NCBI RefSeq assembly: GCF_900774055.1
Contig: NZ_CAAGSW010000003.1
Span: 1-64,000 of the forward strand
Origin: Methanococcoides sp. AM1
GTDB lineage: Archaea; Halobacteriota; Methanosarcinia; Methanosarcinales; Methanosarcinaceae
DNA: 64,000 nucleotides
Direction: 5' to 3'
Position 1 is the first letter of the stretch. Every line of letters begins with the position of its first letter. The translations under genes and the position numbers were made by a program. This document shows, in pieces, positions 46,596 through 57,576 of this stretch. The notes beneath the pieces are model-generated. The model saw nothing but the letters and a program-made list of their open reading frames with translations, did not search any database and had not been told where the DNA came from.

Positions 46596-47363
46596 TTAGA
46601 GTTTGTTCTTCTGAAAAATGTAGAACGCATAACCATATTCATCTGGGCGTTCTCTGAAGAGTTTTATCTCTTTTCTGTTAAACTCAAGTATCATTTCTGC
46701 CTCAGTGTTTCCTTTATAGTTATCACTGATTTCATCAACTCTTTTTTCCAGATTGTCATAAAACTCGTACCAGACAGAAACTGGCAGTTTAAAGTGATCA
46801 ATGACATCATATCCTACTGCTGTAATAACTTTTTCAGTATCAGGTATATTCATGATACCAGGATATATTTCCTGCCAGAATTCAACAACTTCTGAAGAAG
46901 GTTCATCCGTGAACCATGTATTCTCTGTCACTGCCATATAGCCTCCTTCTTTCAGAAACTGTTTCCAGTAGCTAATTCCTTTCTCAAAACCAAGGATAAA
47001 GATGGAGCCTTCTGCCCAGATGACGTCGAATTCTCCTGCTTCGAAAGGCAGTTCATCCATGGAAGCACAAACTGTGGAAATCTTATTGTCAACTCCTTCA
47101 TTAGCTGCATTTTCCATCAGTTTATCCAGAAATGGCTGGTAAATGTCAGTTGCAGTGATATGGCAGTCGTTGCAGATCTTCGCAAGATGTATTGTCTGCA
47201 TACCCACACCACAACCAATTTCAAGGATCTTACTGCCTGCAGGAAGGGAAGAAATCAGATTAAAAGCTTTTTCAGTACACTCATTACTACCCGGACCCTG
47301 TCTGGGTAATCCATCAAATATTTCAAAAATTGGCGATTCCATTTTTGCACCTATACTCATCAT
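46596..47363 (-). CDS. Class I SAM-dependent methyltransferase
   Basis: 255 residues. SAM-binding motif ILEIGCGVGMQTIHLAK near the N-terminus, acidic residue in ITATDIYQPFLD, and FDVIWAEGSIFILG downstream. It resembles UbiE/ArsM-like small-molecule methyltransferases; no arsenic-site cysteines are seen. The TrmB-type regulator is encoded divergently 142 bp away, so it may be controlled by it. Substrate unknown. Confidence 0.85.
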   Translation of the reverse strand: MMSIGAKMESPIFEIFDGLPRQGPGSNECTEKAFNLISSLPAGSKILEIGCGVGMQTIHLAKICNDCHITATDIYQPFLDKLMENAANEGVDNKISTVCASMDELPFEAGEFDVIWAEGSIFILGFEKGISYWKQFLKEGGYMAVTENTWFTDEPSSEVVEFWQEIYPGIMNIPDTEKVITAVGYDVIDHFKLPVSVWYEFYDNLEKRVDEISDNYKGNTEAEMILEFNRKEIKLFRERPDEYGYAFYIFQKNKL

Positions 47364-47505
47364 TTATTTTGCTTGATATGGATATGTAATAAAGTCAATA
47401 TGACCTTTTGACAATTATAATTTTATATGTCCAAGCAGTGATTCTTAATATCACGCAGAATATATAGCAATTTTACTTTACAATAAACTCAGAAGTAGTG
47501 AAAAA

Positions 47506-48339
47506 ATGGATAAAAAGTTACTTGCAAACATCGGTTTAAACAAATATGAGAGCTCTGTTTACTGTACGCTTTTGAAAAAAAGAGAGCTGGAAGCAAGCAA
47601 ATTGTCGCAGTTATCACGAGTTCCCATTGGAAAGATCTATGAGATTTTGAAGGATTTGAACAAGTATGGCCTTGTGGAGATCCAACCTTCAAGGCCACGA
47701 AAATACAGGGCTGTTGATCCGAAAATTGCTTTTGAACTCATGTACAAAAGAAGAGAAGAAGAAGCACTCAATGAGCTCAAACTACTCAAGGAAACATTTG
47801 CTGAAATTGAACGGCAACTTTCCAATGGCGATTCTCCAAAGCATGTTGAAACAATATTCTGGCCCGACGAGTTCCATGATAATGAACTAAAAGAGATGGT
47901 GAATTCATTTTTTGAGGATATTGAGCATGACATATGTGTTGTTACTCCCCTTAAGTATAAGCCAGGAGTATCAGAACAATATGATGATTCAATATCAATA
48001 TTCAGCAAAGCTTACTTAAATTTGGCACAACGTGGCATTCATGTTAAAATTCTAGATTCCTACTCTCAACTGTTGCCGTCAATAAAAGAACTTATTAATT
48101 CAATAGAAGATGAATCAGTCAAAAGTAATTTTCAGAAATTCATGGAAATAAGAATTTTGGAAACAAAGCATGATTTTGTAATCTTTGATTCAAAGACTAT
48201 CTTTCTTGATATTGAAGATCAGATTAATATGGGTACTAGTCTCGGTATGACGCAAATTCATGATGAGTCATATACAAAGCGTTTCAAGGCTAAATTCGAC
48301 GACCTCTGGGCTAAGGGGAAGCGATTCAATTTCACATAA
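47506..48339 (+). CDS. TrmB-family transcriptional regulator
   Basis: 277 residues. The N-terminal winged helix is ANIGLNKYESSVYCTLLKKR, then ELEASKLSQLSRVPIGKIYEILKDLNKYGLVE, the start typical of TrmB. A helix follows (EEEALNELKLLKETFAEIER), then a PLD-like C-terminal domain with CVVTPLKYKPG and DFVIFDSKTIFL. TrmB proteins sense sugars or redox signals and control nearby operons. Its likely target is the divergent methyltransferase or itself. AT-rich codon use and the flanking remnants suggest an accessory patch. Confidence 0.85.
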   Translation: MDKKLLANIGLNKYESSVYCTLLKKRELEASKLSQLSRVPIGKIYEILKDLNKYGLVEIQPSRPRKYRAVDPKIAFELMYKRREEEALNELKLLKETFAEIERQLSNGDSPKHVETIFWPDEFHDNELKEMVNSFFEDIEHDICVVTPLKYKPGVSEQYDDSISIFSKAYLNLAQRGIHVKILDSYSQLLPSIKELINSIEDESVKSNFQKFMEIRILETKHDFVIFDSKTIFLDIEDQINMGTSLGMTQIHDESYTKRFKAKFDDLWAKGKRFNFT

Positions 48340-48496
48340 ACTGGTCTAGGTTATGAGTTTCTTATTGATGCCTGCTAGTTTGTAACCTCATTGAATTGTT
48401 GCATAATAATTTTTGAATAAATTGCAATTTAATTAATGGCCAAATAATTTTCTAAGAGTTCGGTTTTTCAGCCTTACCTATATCCCCGACTTGCTA

Positions 48497-48595
48497 TGCG
48501 GAGGGAGAGATTCGAACCTTCTCGTTTTTGTTTAGAATAGTACACCAAGCCTTAAGAATCGGGGTATGTTTTAACCAAAGAGCTTAAACTGCAAA
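48497..48595 (-). pseudogene. Decayed tRNA gene or tRNA 3' fragment
   Basis: On the minus strand 48524-48497 reads as a T-arm and 3' acceptor (GAAGG-TTCGAAT-CTCTC-CCTCCGC-A). A weak D-arm-like TAAGCTCTTTGGTTAAAAC lies at 48586-48568. The 5' acceptor strand that should pair (GCGGAGG) is absent and the T-stem has mismatches. It is either a dead tRNA or a 3' fragment left by an integrated element. Confidence 0.5.
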
Positions 48596-48644
48596 ATGGG
48601 CTGGAATTAAATTAAGAAAGATCTGAGATCAAATCAAAATCGAC

Positions 48645-48682
48645 AAAAGAAAAAAGAAGCCCGTATGCGACAAACGCATACG
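48645..48682 (-). terminator. Terminator of argG
   Basis: CGTATGCG and CGCATACG pair perfectly around ACAAA (48662-48682), followed on the minus strand by a T-rich run (48645-48660). Confidence 0.75.
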
Positions 48683-48693
48683 AGTAATTAATT

Positions 48694-49878
48694 TTAGTTC
48701 TTATCAACGAACTTCCTGAACAGGCGTGCCTGGAATCCGTGGTATTTTGCAAATCCTTCGGCGTCCTTCTGGTCAATGCTTGTTCCATCAAAGGATACAA
48801 GTTCTTCTGAATAAAGTGCAGCCGGGGATGTCCTTGCAAGAATTGTGAGGCTTCCCTTGTACAGTTTCATGGTAACAGTACCGTTGACACGTACCTGTGT
48901 CTTGTCAATGAACGCATTCAGGTCATCGTAGAGTGGTTCGTCCACAAGACCGTAGTATGCAAGCTCAGACCACTGTTCATCTACCATTGCCTTGAACTTG
49001 AGTTCAGAGCGGGTGAGTACCAGTTTTTCAAGGTCCTTGTGTGCTGCAAGGAGTACGGTTGCTGCAGGGTGCTCGTAGTTCTCACGTGCTTTGAGTCCGA
49101 GGACACGGTCTTCGATCATGTCAGTACGTCCGACACCGTGGGTGCCTGCAATGACGTTCATCTTCTCAATGAGCTCAACACCGTCCATCTTCTCACCATC
49201 AAGTGATACCGGCACACCGTTCTCGAAACCGATCACGATGGTCTGTGCATCAGGTGCATCTTCAGGTGAAGCTGTCCACTTGTAGATCTCCTCAGGTGGG
49301 ATGTATCCGGGGTCTTCGAGCTTTCCGCCTTCAATGCTTCTGCTCCAGATGTTCTCGTCAACGCTCCATGGTTTTGCAGTTGTGACACCTACTGGGATGC
49401 CATGTTCTTTTGCGTATTCGATCTCCCATTCACGGGTCAGGTTCATCTCTCTCATAGGTGCGATAACATCCATATCAGTGAGCCTGAAAACAGCCTCGAA
49501 ACGAAGCTGGTCGTTTCCTTTGCCTGTACAACCGTGAGCAAGTGCAACAGCACCTTCCTGCTCTGCGATCTCGACGACCTTCTTGGCGATAAGCGGGCGT
49601 GCAATGGATGTTCCCATTACATAGCCTTCGTAGTCACCATTGGCTCTGATAAGAGGGAAGATGTAATCGTTCACGAACTCCTCGCGAACATCAAGGGTGA
49701 AATGAAGGTCACTGATCTTCTTTGCCTTCTCTTCTGCCTGTGCGACATCTTCCTTTGGCTGTCCCACATCGACTGCTACGGTTATGACCTCGTCGTATCC
49801 GTATTCTTCTTTGAGGAGAGGGATACAGATAGATGTGTCCAGTCCTCCGGAATAAGCAAGTACTACTTTCTTTGACAT
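48694..49878 (-). CDS. argG: Argininosuccinate synthase
   Basis: 394 residues from ATG 49878; the longer frame from 49953 overlaps the carB end and lacks a ribosome binding site. It joins citrulline and aspartate with ATP in arginine synthesis. The PP-loop is [44 protein letters not shown] and [14 protein letters not shown] are intact. It lies 25 bp after carB and is the last gene of a carA-carB-argG operon, which links carbamoyl phosphate to arginine. Confidence 0.97.
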   Translation of the reverse strand: MSKKVVLAYSGGLDTSICIPLLKEEYGYDEVITVAVDVGQPKEDVAQAEEKAKKISDLHFTLDVREEFVNDYIFPLIRANGDYEGYVMGTSIARPLIAKKVVEIAEQEGAVALAHGCTGKGNDQLRFEAVFRLTDMDVIAPMREMNLTREWEIEYAKEHGIPVGVTTAKPWSVDENIWSRSIEGGKLEDPGYIPPEEIYKWTASPEDAPDAQTIVIGFENGVPVSLDGEKMDGVELIEKMNVIAGTHGVGRTDMIEDRVLGLKARENYEHPAATVLLAAHKDLEKLVLTRSELKFKAMVDEQWSELAYYGLVDEPLYDDLNAFIDKTQVRVNGTVTMKLYKGSLTILARTSPAALYSEELVSFDGTSIDQKDAEGFAKYHGFQARLFRKFVDKN

Positions 49879-49903
49879 GTTAATTCGCTTCCTTAATTGA
49901 TAA

Positions 49904-52900
49904 TTAGTTCCTGACGATCTCTTTGTGATATTCATTGATGGACTTGATGGCAAGGTCTCCTTCCTTCATTGAGACAATAGCATCAGCCGCAGCTTTTGCA
50001 GACTGGATCGTGGTGATATACGGCACCTTGAAGTCCACTGCTGCACGGCGGATAGTGTATCCGTCCTTTCGTGACTGCCTTCCTGTTGGCGTGTTCACAA
50101 TGAGTGCGACCTCATCCCTGCGCATCATATCGATGACATTAGGGCTGCCTTCATGCACTTTCATCACCGCTTCCATATTGATGCCTTTCTCGGCCAAAAA
50201 GTTCACAGTACCTTTGGTACCGATGAGCTTAAGCCCTGCATCCTGCATCTTGCGGGCGGTTTCAACAAAAGCTTCCTTGTCGTTCTGTCTGATGGACATG
50301 AAAACGTAACCGCTAAGTGGCAGTATATTGTCTGCACTGATCTGTGCCTTGAAGAAAGCACGTCCGAAATCATAGTCAACTCCCATGACCTCTCCGGTAC
50401 TCTTCATTTCAGGGCTGAGCACAGGGTCTGCACCTGGCAATTTGTCGAATGGAAGTAATACTTCCTTGACGGAGTAATGCTTTACAGCTGTCTCATCAAG
50501 TTCTGTATAACCAAGGTCTTCAAGTGTATGTCCGATTATGACCTGGGCAGCTATTTTGGCAAGTGGAACTCCTACAGCTTTTGATACGAATGGGATCGTT
50601 CGGCTGGAACGTGGGTTTGCTTCAAGCACATAGACCTTGCCATTCTGCTCTGCCATCTGTATGTTGATAAGTCCCTTAACATTGAGCACAAGTGCGATCT
50701 TGCGGGTATAATCACGTACTGTGGCAAGTGTTTCTTCGGAGAGTGAGTATGGCGGGATCACGCATGCAGAGTCGCCGGAGTGTACGCCTGCTTCTTCGAT
50801 GTGTTCCATGATAGCACCGATAAGCACGTCCTTGCCGTCACAGACAGCATCCACATCGATCTCGATCGCGCCTTCAAGGAAGTCATCGATAAGTATCGGG
50901 TGTTCAGGGGATACACGTACTGCTTCTCTCATATAGCGTTCAAGGTCTGACTGCTCATAGACGATCTCCATTGCACGTCCACCGAGAACGTATGATGGCC
51001 TGACAAGCACAGGATATCCGATGCGTGTTGCGATCTCAATAGCATCTTCCTGGGATGTTGCATAACCTGCTTCCGGCTGTGCAACGTCAATCTCGCTCAT
51101 CATCAGGTTGAACTTCTCCCTGTCCTCTGCCATGTCGATGTCTTCCGGAGATGTTCCGAGAATTATCGTATCGATGTCGTCACGACGATCGAGCTCTTTC
51201 TGGAGTGGTAATGCAAGGTTGACAGATGTCTGTCCACCGAACTGGACAAGCACTCCGTATGGTTTCTCACGGTCGATAACGTTCATGACGTCCTCGAGTG
51301 TCAGAGGCTCAAAGAACAGCTTATCGGATGTATCGTAGTCAGTTGATACCGTCTCAGGGTTATTGTTGATGATATGTGCCTCAAGACCTTCATCACGGAT
51401 AGCTGTGACAGCGTGGACAGTACAGTAGTCGAACTCGATACCCTGACCAATTCGTATCGGACCTGCACCAAGGATCAGGATCTTCTTCCTGTCGGTTGGC
51501 TGGTCTTCGCACATGGTCTCGTAGCATGAATAATAGTAAGGAGTCTCTGCAGCGAACTCTGCAGCACAGGTATCTACCATCTTGTAGGTAGCACTGATGT
51601 TCTCACGGCGAAGGTCATTGATCTCCTCGCGGCTCTTGCCTGTGAGTTCTGCGATCCTGTCATCGGTGAATCCCATCTGCTTGGCAGACCTGAGCATCTC
51701 AATGTCCGGCTCACCTGCGAAAAGCCTGTTCCCAAGTTCTTTCTCCATCTCGACGATGTTGTTGATCTTTGTTACGAAGAATATATCATAACCTGAGAGT
51801 TCCGAGACCTCTTCAACGCTCATACCATTCTTCAATGCATCGAAGATAACGAAAAGCCTCTCACTGGTAGGTGTTTTTAGCAGGGTTTTGGTTTCTGCCT
51901 GATCCCATGTCTTGCTTCCGAACTTCATTCCGATATCAAGGGAACGGACTGCTTTCTGGAGTGATTCCTCGATGGTGCGTCCGATGGACATGACCTCACC
52001 GGTACTCTTCATAGCGGTTGTCAATGTCTTGTCCGCGGTCACGAACTTGTCGAAAGGCCACCTTGGGATCTTTGTAACTACGTAGTCAATGGTAGGCTCA
52101 AAGGATGCAGGTGTCTTCTTTGTGACATCGTTGAGGATCTGGTCCAGTGTCATGCCGATAGCGATCTTAGCCGTTACCCTGGCGATCGGGTAACCTGTTG
52201 CCTTTGATGCAAGGGCTGATGATCTTGAAACACGCGGGTTGACCTCTACGATCCTGTATTCACCGTCTTTTGCAGCGAACTGGATGTTACATCCACCTTC
52301 AATTCCTAAAGCACGGATGATCTTGATAGCTGCTGTCCTCAGCATCTGGTGTTCGATATCGTTCAGTGTCTGGGATGGTGTTACAACAATGGATTCACCG
52401 GTGTGAACTCCCATTGGATCAAGATTCTCCATGTTACAGATAACGATACATGTATCATTGGAGTCACGCATGACCTCGTATTCGAACTCTTTCCAGCCAA
52501 GTACGCTCTCTTCGATAAGCACTTGATTGATCCTGCTGCGGCGCAGTCCTCTTTCACTGATCTCGAGAAGCTGTTCTCTTGTGTATGCGATACCGCCACC
52601 GGCACCACCAAGGGTGTATGCGGGACGAATGATAAGTGGAAGTCCGAGCTCTTCAATGAGCGCTTCAGCTTCTTTCAGTGTGGAAACTGCCACACTTCTC
52701 GGGACCTTTTCCCCAATCTCTTCCATCTTCTTCTTGAAAAGCTCACGGTCCTCGGTGTTCTTGATGGCCTCAAGGGATGTTCCAAGCAGTTCGACATTGA
52801 ACTTTTCGAAAACTCCCAGATCAGCAAGCTCACTTGTAAGGTTTAGTCCGGTCTGACCACCAATACCTGCAATGATACCGTCGGGGCGTTCCTTCTCGAT

Positions 52901-53131
52901 TATCTTTGCGATTATCTTTGCTTCAAGGGGTTCAATGTAAACAGCATCTGCCATCTCCGGATCTGTCATTATGGTTGCCGGATTGGAGTTTACAAGGACT
53001 ACTTCATATCCTTCTTCTCTTAATGACCTGCAAGCCTGGCTTCCTGAGAAATCGAATTCTGCTCCCTGTCCGATCATGATCGGTCCGGAGCCTATCAGCA
53101 GGATCTTTTTAATATCTGTTCGTTTTGCCAT
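49904..53131 (-). CDS. carB: Carbamoyl phosphate synthase large subunit
   Basis: 1075 residues. Two homologous ATP-grasp halves: the first starts [20 protein letters not shown] and has the [20 protein letters not shown] site, the second starts [20 protein letters not shown] with [20 protein letters not shown]. The C-terminal MGS-like domain (about residue 935 on, [20 protein letters not shown]) binds allosteric effectors. It makes carbamoyl phosphate for arginine and pyrimidines. Its start overlaps the carA stop by one base. Confidence 0.98.
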   Translation of the reverse strand: MAKRTDIKKILLIGSGPIMIGQGAEFDFSGSQACRSLREEGYEVVLVNSNPATIMTDPEMADAVYIEPLEAKIIAKIIEKERPDGIIAGIGGQTGLNLTSELADLGVFEKFNVELLGTSLEAIKNTEDRELFKKKMEEIGEKVPRSVAVSTLKEAEALIEELGLPLIIRPAYTLGGAGGGIAYTREQLLEISERGLRRSRINQVLIEESVLGWKEFEYEVMRDSNDTCIVICNMENLDPMGVHTGESIVVTPSQTLNDIEHQMLRTAAIKIIRALGIEGGCNIQFAAKDGEYRIVEVNPRVSRSSALASKATGYPIARVTAKIAIGMTLDQILNDVTKKTPASFEPTIDYVVTKIPRWPFDKFVTADKTLTTAMKSTGEVMSIGRTIEESLQKAVRSLDIGMKFGSKTWDQAETKTLLKTPTSERLFVIFDALKNGMSVEEVSELSGYDIFFVTKINNIVEMEKELGNRLFAGEPDIEMLRSAKQMGFTDDRIAELTGKSREEINDLRRENISATYKMVDTCAAEFAAETPYYYSCYETMCEDQPTDRKKILILGAGPIRIGQGIEFDYCTVHAVTAIRDEGLEAHIINNNPETVSTDYDTSDKLFFEPLTLEDVMNVIDREKPYGVLVQFGGQTSVNLALPLQKELDRRDDIDTIILGTSPEDIDMAEDREKFNLMMSEIDVAQPEAGYATSQEDAIEIATRIGYPVLVRPSYVLGGRAMEIVYEQSDLERYMREAVRVSPEHPILIDDFLEGAIEIDVDAVCDGKDVLIGAIMEHIEEAGVHSGDSACVIPPYSLSEETLATVRDYTRKIALVLNVKGLINIQMAEQNGKVYVLEANPRSSRTIPFVSKAVGVPLAKIAAQVIIGHTLEDLGYTELDETAVKHYSVKEVLLPFDKLPGADPVLSPEMKSTGEVMGVDYDFGRAFFKAQISADNILPLSGYVFMSIRQNDKEAFVETARKMQDAGLKLIGTKGTVNFLAEKGINMEAVMKVHEGSPNVIDMMRRDEVALIVNTPTGRQSRKDGYTIRRAAVDFKVPYITTIQSAKAAADAIVSMKEGDLAIKSINEYHKEIVRN

Positions 53132-54228
53132 TATATCCTGCCTCCCATAGCTTTCATGACCTTTCCAAAGAATATTTTCTCCGTGTCCCTTGGTCCGGCA
53201 TGTGCTTCCGGATGGTACTGGACACTGAAGATGTCAAGATCGTTGTGTTCGATACCCTCTACTGTATTATCATTAGTGTTGATCTGTGTAACAGTCACAT
53301 CTGTATCATCGAATGAGTCACCTTCAACAGCAAATCCGTGATTCTGTGATGTTATGTGGACAATTCCGGATTCCAGATCCTTTACCGGCTGGTTTGCTCC
53401 GCGGTGTCCGAATTTGAGCTTGTATGTATCTGCTCCAAGTGCTCTTGAGATGACCTGGTGTCCAAGGCAGATACCTGATATTGGCATTGTTCCTGCCAGA
53501 TCCTTGACAACATCAATAGCATTCTGTGCATTCTGTGGATCTCCCGGCCCATTGGAAAGGAAAAGCAGATCAGGGTTGTAATCCTCGATCACAGAAGTAG
53601 GTGTGTTGGCAGGCACTACTGTAACATCTACGCCTCTTCTCAGAAGACTTAAAGAGATGTTCTTTTTCATACCAAGATCAAAGAGCACAACGTGTTTTTT
53701 GTCAGCGGTCTTTACCTGACTTTCTATTGTGTATGGCTCTTTGCAGGTGACCCTGGAAATAAGGTCAAGGGTTGAGATGTCGGGCTGTTCCCTTGCCAGC
53801 CTGACAGCTTCTTCACCATCATCGCTGCCGTTTATCAATGCAGCACGCATGGTACCATGTTCTCTGGTACCTATAGTAAGCATACGGGTATCAATTCCGG
53901 AAATTCCCGGCTTACCTTCATCTTCCATTAATTTGTAGATATTACGTGTGGAAAGGTGGTGACTTGGAGAAGGACAGGCTTCCCTTACCACAAGACCTTC
54001 GGCCTTTACGCCATCTGACTGGAAAGTTTCCTTATTGACACCATAGTTCCCTATCAAAGGGTACGTGAACATTAATATCTGACCAGTATAGGACGGGTCT
54101 GTAAGAGACTCCTCATATCCTGTGTACTGGGTAGTAAAAACAAGTTCTCCGCAAACGATACCTTCGGCACCAAAACCAGTACCTTTTAAAATTGTTCCAT
54201 CTTCTAATCCTATTACTGCAGCCATCAT
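53131..54228 (-). CDS. carA: Carbamoyl phosphate synthase small subunit
   Basis: 365 residues from the ATG at 54228 (54225 also possible); AGG lies 5-8 bases upstream. It hydrolyses glutamine and channels ammonia to CarB. The N-terminal CarA domain shows TQYTGYEESLTDPSYTGQI; the class I glutaminase domain has the nucleophile in GICLGHQVISRAL and the His-x-Glu in VQYHPEAHAGP. First gene of the operon. Confidence 0.97.
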   Translation of the reverse strand: MMAAVIGLEDGTILKGTGFGAEGIVCGELVFTTQYTGYEESLTDPSYTGQILMFTYPLIGNYGVNKETFQSDGVKAEGLVVREACPSPSHHLSTRNIYKLMEDEGKPGISGIDTRMLTIGTREHGTMRAALINGSDDGEEAVRLAREQPDISTLDLISRVTCKEPYTIESQVKTADKKHVVLFDLGMKKNISLSLLRRGVDVTVVPANTPTSVIEDYNPDLLFLSNGPGDPQNAQNAIDVVKDLAGTMPISGICLGHQVISRALGADTYKLKFGHRGANQPVKDLESGIVHITSQNHGFAVEGDSFDDTDVTVTQINTNDNTVEGIEHNDLDIFSVQYHPEAHAGPRDTEKIFFGKVMKAMGGRI

Positions 54229-54364
54229 CCGAACCTGCGAATACATGTCATGAATAGGCTATAAGCGTTACGATGGAATCTACAACTTTCAAAACAGATG
54301 TAATTGGTAGGACTATTGATTCTAAAATAATAGGGTAATAAAAGCTAATAGAACTAAAAAGAAA

Positions 54365-54389
54365 ATTAAAGGACTGTTCTTACAGTCCT
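54365..54389 (-). terminator. Terminator of the tolB-like gene
   Basis: AGGACTGT (54370-54377) pairs perfectly with ACAGTCCT (54382-54389). On the minus strand the T-rich TTTAATTTTCTTTTT follows. It overlaps the stop codon. Confidence 0.6.
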
Positions 54390-55456
54390 CTCAGGAAGTT
54401 CCTGAGGAACATCACTATTATAACGACTGAGAGTGCGAATAGTATAATGAGTGTTCTTAAAGGTGATTCTGTTATAAAGTCTTCCAGATCTTTTATTATG
54501 TCTAACTTTTCTTCTTCGATTATCAATTCTTTATCGAGTCCCAGCTCAATTGGTTCATCAGTGTCTGAAAGTGTGATCGTCCAGATATTATAGTCACCAC
54601 CTTCGTTCGATGAAAATGCTATTTTGTCACCTTCAGGACTCCAGGCAGGGTGTGTCTGAGTCGAATTATCAAATGTTATCTGTTCTATGCCCAGACTATT
54701 TGAGTTCATCACCCATATATCGGAATTTCCAGACCTGTCAGATACAAATGCTATCTTTGTGCCATCAGGATTGAAAACAGGATGTGTGTTCACAAAAGTA
54801 TCATTTCGGAGGATCTCCGGAACCCGGCTAGTGAGGTTTACGGTCCAGAGTTTCCCTTCCAGTGAGTATACGAGCATGTCATTTTCAGGTGACCAGGAAG
54901 GTGCCCCTTCATTACTGGATGAATCGGTTATCTGCCTGCTCTCACTACCATCAGGGTTCATTAACCAGATATCATAGTTACCTGAGACCTTGGATAGGTA
55001 TGCTATCTTTGTTCCGTCAGGACTCATCACTGGTTCTCTTTTATCAGCATTTTGCGTTATCTGTGAGGTGTTGCTTTTGTCCGCAAGCTCTACCACACGT
55101 ATACTGATGAACTTGGAAGAGAGTGGCTGGACGTGTTCTGTAGCATAATAGATGAATTTTCCGTCCGAACTAAATGAGGGTTCTCCTTCCCATGCAATGG
55201 TATCATATACTCTTATCTGTTCAGAGCCGTCTACATTCATGACCCAGATGGCCTGCTCTGAAGAATATGTGATCAGCTTTCCATCAGGACTCCATGCTGG
55301 TGTTCTCTGATTGACATCGAAGGTCAGTTGTTCTGTCTCTTCTATTGTTATAGCACCTGCTAAAGCTGTTGATATCAATAGTATCGACGCGATCAATGCA
55401 ATCTTTAAGACTAATGTACCAGTGTTATTTCTCCCAAGTGTCATAATATCTAACAA
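54380..55456 (-). CDS. TolB-like beta-propeller membrane protein
   Basis: 358 residues. A signal or anchor helix at about 17-36. Six propeller blades with PAWSPDGKLITYSS, PSFSSDGKFIYYAT, PVMSPDGTKIAYLS, PSWSPENDMLVYSL, PVFNPDGTKIAFVS and PAWSPEGDKIAFSS, each followed by a DIWLMNPDGSE-like segment. A C-terminal membrane helix (LRTLIILFALSVVIIVMFL) anchors it. Such proteins bind partners outside the membrane; no enzyme site is visible. It begins 3 bp after gatE, so it is cotranscribed with it. Confidence 0.85.
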   Translation of the reverse strand: MLDIMTLGRNNTGTLVLKIALIASILLISTALAGAITIEETEQLTFDVNQRTPAWSPDGKLITYSSEQAIWVMNVDGSEQIRVYDTIAWEGEPSFSSDGKFIYYATEHVQPLSSKFISIRVVELADKSNTSQITQNADKREPVMSPDGTKIAYLSKVSGNYDIWLMNPDGSESRQITDSSSNEGAPSWSPENDMLVYSLEGKLWTVNLTSRVPEILRNDTFVNTHPVFNPDGTKIAFVSDRSGNSDIWVMNSNSLGIEQITFDNSTQTHPAWSPEGDKIAFSSNEGGDYNIWTITLSDTDEPIELGLDKELIIEEEKLDIIKDLEDFITESPLRTLIILFALSVVIIVMFLRNFLRGL

Positions 55457-55459
55457 ATA

Positions 55460-57361
55460 TTATGTATTAATACACTCATTAATCTTTTGTTTCAGGAGTT
55501 CACTGAGAACCTTTCCGTCAACCTTTCCACGGAACTCGGCCATGACAATTCCCATGAGGGGACCTACGGCGGCTGGTCCCTTTTCTTTCACAAAGTCCTG
55601 TCTTTCTTCCACGATCTTTGCGATAAACTCTTCGATCTGTGATGTATCAATGCCTGTAAGCCCAAGATCTTCCAGACTGTCCCGGATATTGACCTTTGGT
55701 TTTTTTGCAACATAGCGGAGTATCTGTTCCATGCCCTCTTTGGCAACATCACCTGAAGAGATGATCTCGAACATCTGTTTGAAGTGGTCGTCGTTGATCT
55801 TCGTGACCTCCACACCATCACGCTTGAGTTCCGGGACAAGTCCTGTAAGTGTGGTCACGATAAGAGTTGCAGTGACATTCTTGTCATTGTTGAACCTGCT
55901 CATCAATTCCTCGAAAAGCGTCAGGTCCTGTGAATATGCGATCTTCTCTGCAAGTTCCTCGTTGAGTCCGTAATCTTTGCTGAACCTCTTTGCCCTTTCT
56001 GTGAGAAGCTCAGGGATCTCGATAGTGTCAAAGTACTCCTTTCTGATCTCCACCTGTGGTACATCTGTCTCCGGGTACATCCTTGATGCACCTGGAAGTG
56101 GTCTCATGTATGCGCTGTTACCGTCAGGAAGTGCACGTCTGGTCTCTTCCGGAACGAACTCAAGTGCTTCCTGTGCGCGTATCAGCACACTTTCCATGGC
56201 ACCTCTTGCCCGTTTCTCTTTGTCTGCCACCATAACGACAGCATCGCCTTCCTTTGCACCGACGAAATCACGCAATGAGGCGACCTCATCTTCGGTTATG
56301 CCATAATTAGGCAGCTCATCAGTGTGGAATATGCCACCTACACCTGAGGTCTTTGCACGGTCGGAGAATTCGGTGCCCAGGCGTCTTCCGGGCTGTACTT
56401 CCATTCCCACATGACCTGCAAACCCGGGCAGGAGGACTGCCAGTACCTTTCCTTTCTTGAGTGATTTCTTTATGACCTTTGATTCTGTTTCGCTGAACAG
56501 GTCGGTTACATCAAAGATCTCATCATGGACGCTTGCATCCCTCTCCAAAAGGGACCTGCGTATCTCAAGCAGGTTAACCTGCCTCTCGGCTTCCCTTTCA
56601 ACAATCGTTTCGATAAGATCAAGGGCCTGGACACCTTTGACCTCTACGCGTGCTCCTTCTGCAATGGATATGTTAACATCCTGCCTGATGGTCCCAAGAC
56701 CTCTTTTCACCTTGCCGGTAGATCGGAGTAACATACCGATATTGGCAGCTGTCTCTTTCGCATGGGCTGGTGAGATTATGTCAGGTGCTGTACCGATCTC
56801 CACTAGCGGGATTCCAAGCCTGTCAAGTGAATAAAGAATAGAATCGCCTTTGTCCTCTATCTTTTGTGCGGCCTCTTCTTCCACACACAGGACATCAACA
56901 CCCACGTCTCCTTCGGAAGTGTCGAGATGTCCTCCTCCGGCGAGGAAAGCTGTTCTCTGGAATCCGCTTGTATTTGATCCGTCCACAACTATCTTTCTCA
57001 TGACATGAAGTTGCTCCACTGGTATCATGTGCAATAGTTTTGCAATTGATAATGCGATGTCAAGTGACTCTTTATTAAGTTCACGAGGTGGTTCCTCATC
57101 ATTTTCCACAAGGCAGGTGCTGTCGTATGCTTTATATATATATTTCCTGTTGACCTTTGTCTGCTCGAGTGCTGCCCTGTCGGTCTCTCCCATCTCACTT
57201 GCAGTAGGTCTCAGGTAACGGAAAAATTCAAAGTTCGACTCATCCGTGTCACGTATCTTAGTAGGGCATTTACAGAAGAGTTTCTCTTTTGAGTTCAACT
57301 GCTGATGAATCTCAAGTCCGCATTTTAATCCAAGTTCACGGTAGTCGATCTTTTTGCTCAT
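55460..57361 (-). CDS. gatE: Glu-tRNA(Gln) amidotransferase subunit E
   Basis: 633 residues, the GatE length. It recognises Glu-tRNA(Gln) and phosphorylates and amidates it with GatD, an archaeal-only pathway. The GatB-like core begins [22 protein letters not shown] and has the tRNA-binding tail domain. An AspRS-like insert (about residues 280-410) is present as in other GatE. The C-terminal YqeY-like helical domain ends the protein. GatD is not in this window. Confidence 0.96.
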   Translation of the reverse strand: MSKKIDYRELGLKCGLEIHQQLNSKEKLFCKCPTKIRDTDESNFEFFRYLRPTASEMGETDRAALEQTKVNRKYIYKAYDSTCLVENDEEPPRELNKESLDIALSIAKLLHMIPVEQLHVMRKIVVDGSNTSGFQRTAFLAGGGHLDTSEGDVGVDVLCVEEEAAQKIEDKGDSILYSLDRLGIPLVEIGTAPDIISPAHAKETAANIGMLLRSTGKVKRGLGTIRQDVNISIAEGARVEVKGVQALDLIETIVEREAERQVNLLEIRRSLLERDASVHDEIFDVTDLFSETESKVIKKSLKKGKVLAVLLPGFAGHVGMEVQPGRRLGTEFSDRAKTSGVGGIFHTDELPNYGITEDEVASLRDFVGAKEGDAVVMVADKEKRARGAMESVLIRAQEALEFVPEETRRALPDGNSAYMRPLPGASRMYPETDVPQVEIRKEYFDTIEIPELLTERAKRFSKDYGLNEELAEKIAYSQDLTLFEELMSRFNNDKNVTATLIVTTLTGLVPELKRDGVEVTKINDDHFKQMFEIISSGDVAKEGMEQILRYVAKKPKVNIRDSLEDLGLTGIDTSQIEEFIAKIVEERQDFVKEKGPAAVGPLMGIVMAEFRGKVDGKVLSELLKQKINECINT

Positions 57362-57576
57362 AGAAGTATCACCAATTGCTCTTTCACGATCTAAGACAAC
57401 AAAACGTGTTAGGCGTTATAAAAGTATTGTTTGCTATTTATTTACTGGTGTCAGAATATCGCCTTTTACTTGTCTTTAATCATTTTTGATAATGATCTAA
57501 AGCTTATCTTAAGACAATATGTGTGTCTGATGGTAAGGCATTTCCTATGGCTGAATACCTAAAGACCTTGTGGATC

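Larger units (their letters stand above)
48340..48693. other. Non-coding stretch with tRNA-like remnant
   Basis: 354 bp between the TrmB-type gene and argG. It holds the tRNA-like remnant (48497-48595) and the argG terminator (48645-48682), listed separately. A CCCCGA...TCGGGG pair (48484-48489 and 48559-48564) flanks the T-arm part. Otherwise AT-rich without a gene. Confidence 0.5.

Noticed and set aside
49402-49875. 157-codon open frame on the plus strand inside argG
   Set aside because: argG is intact and full length on the other strand; the plus frame has Cys/Phe-rich low-quality composition and no family motif.
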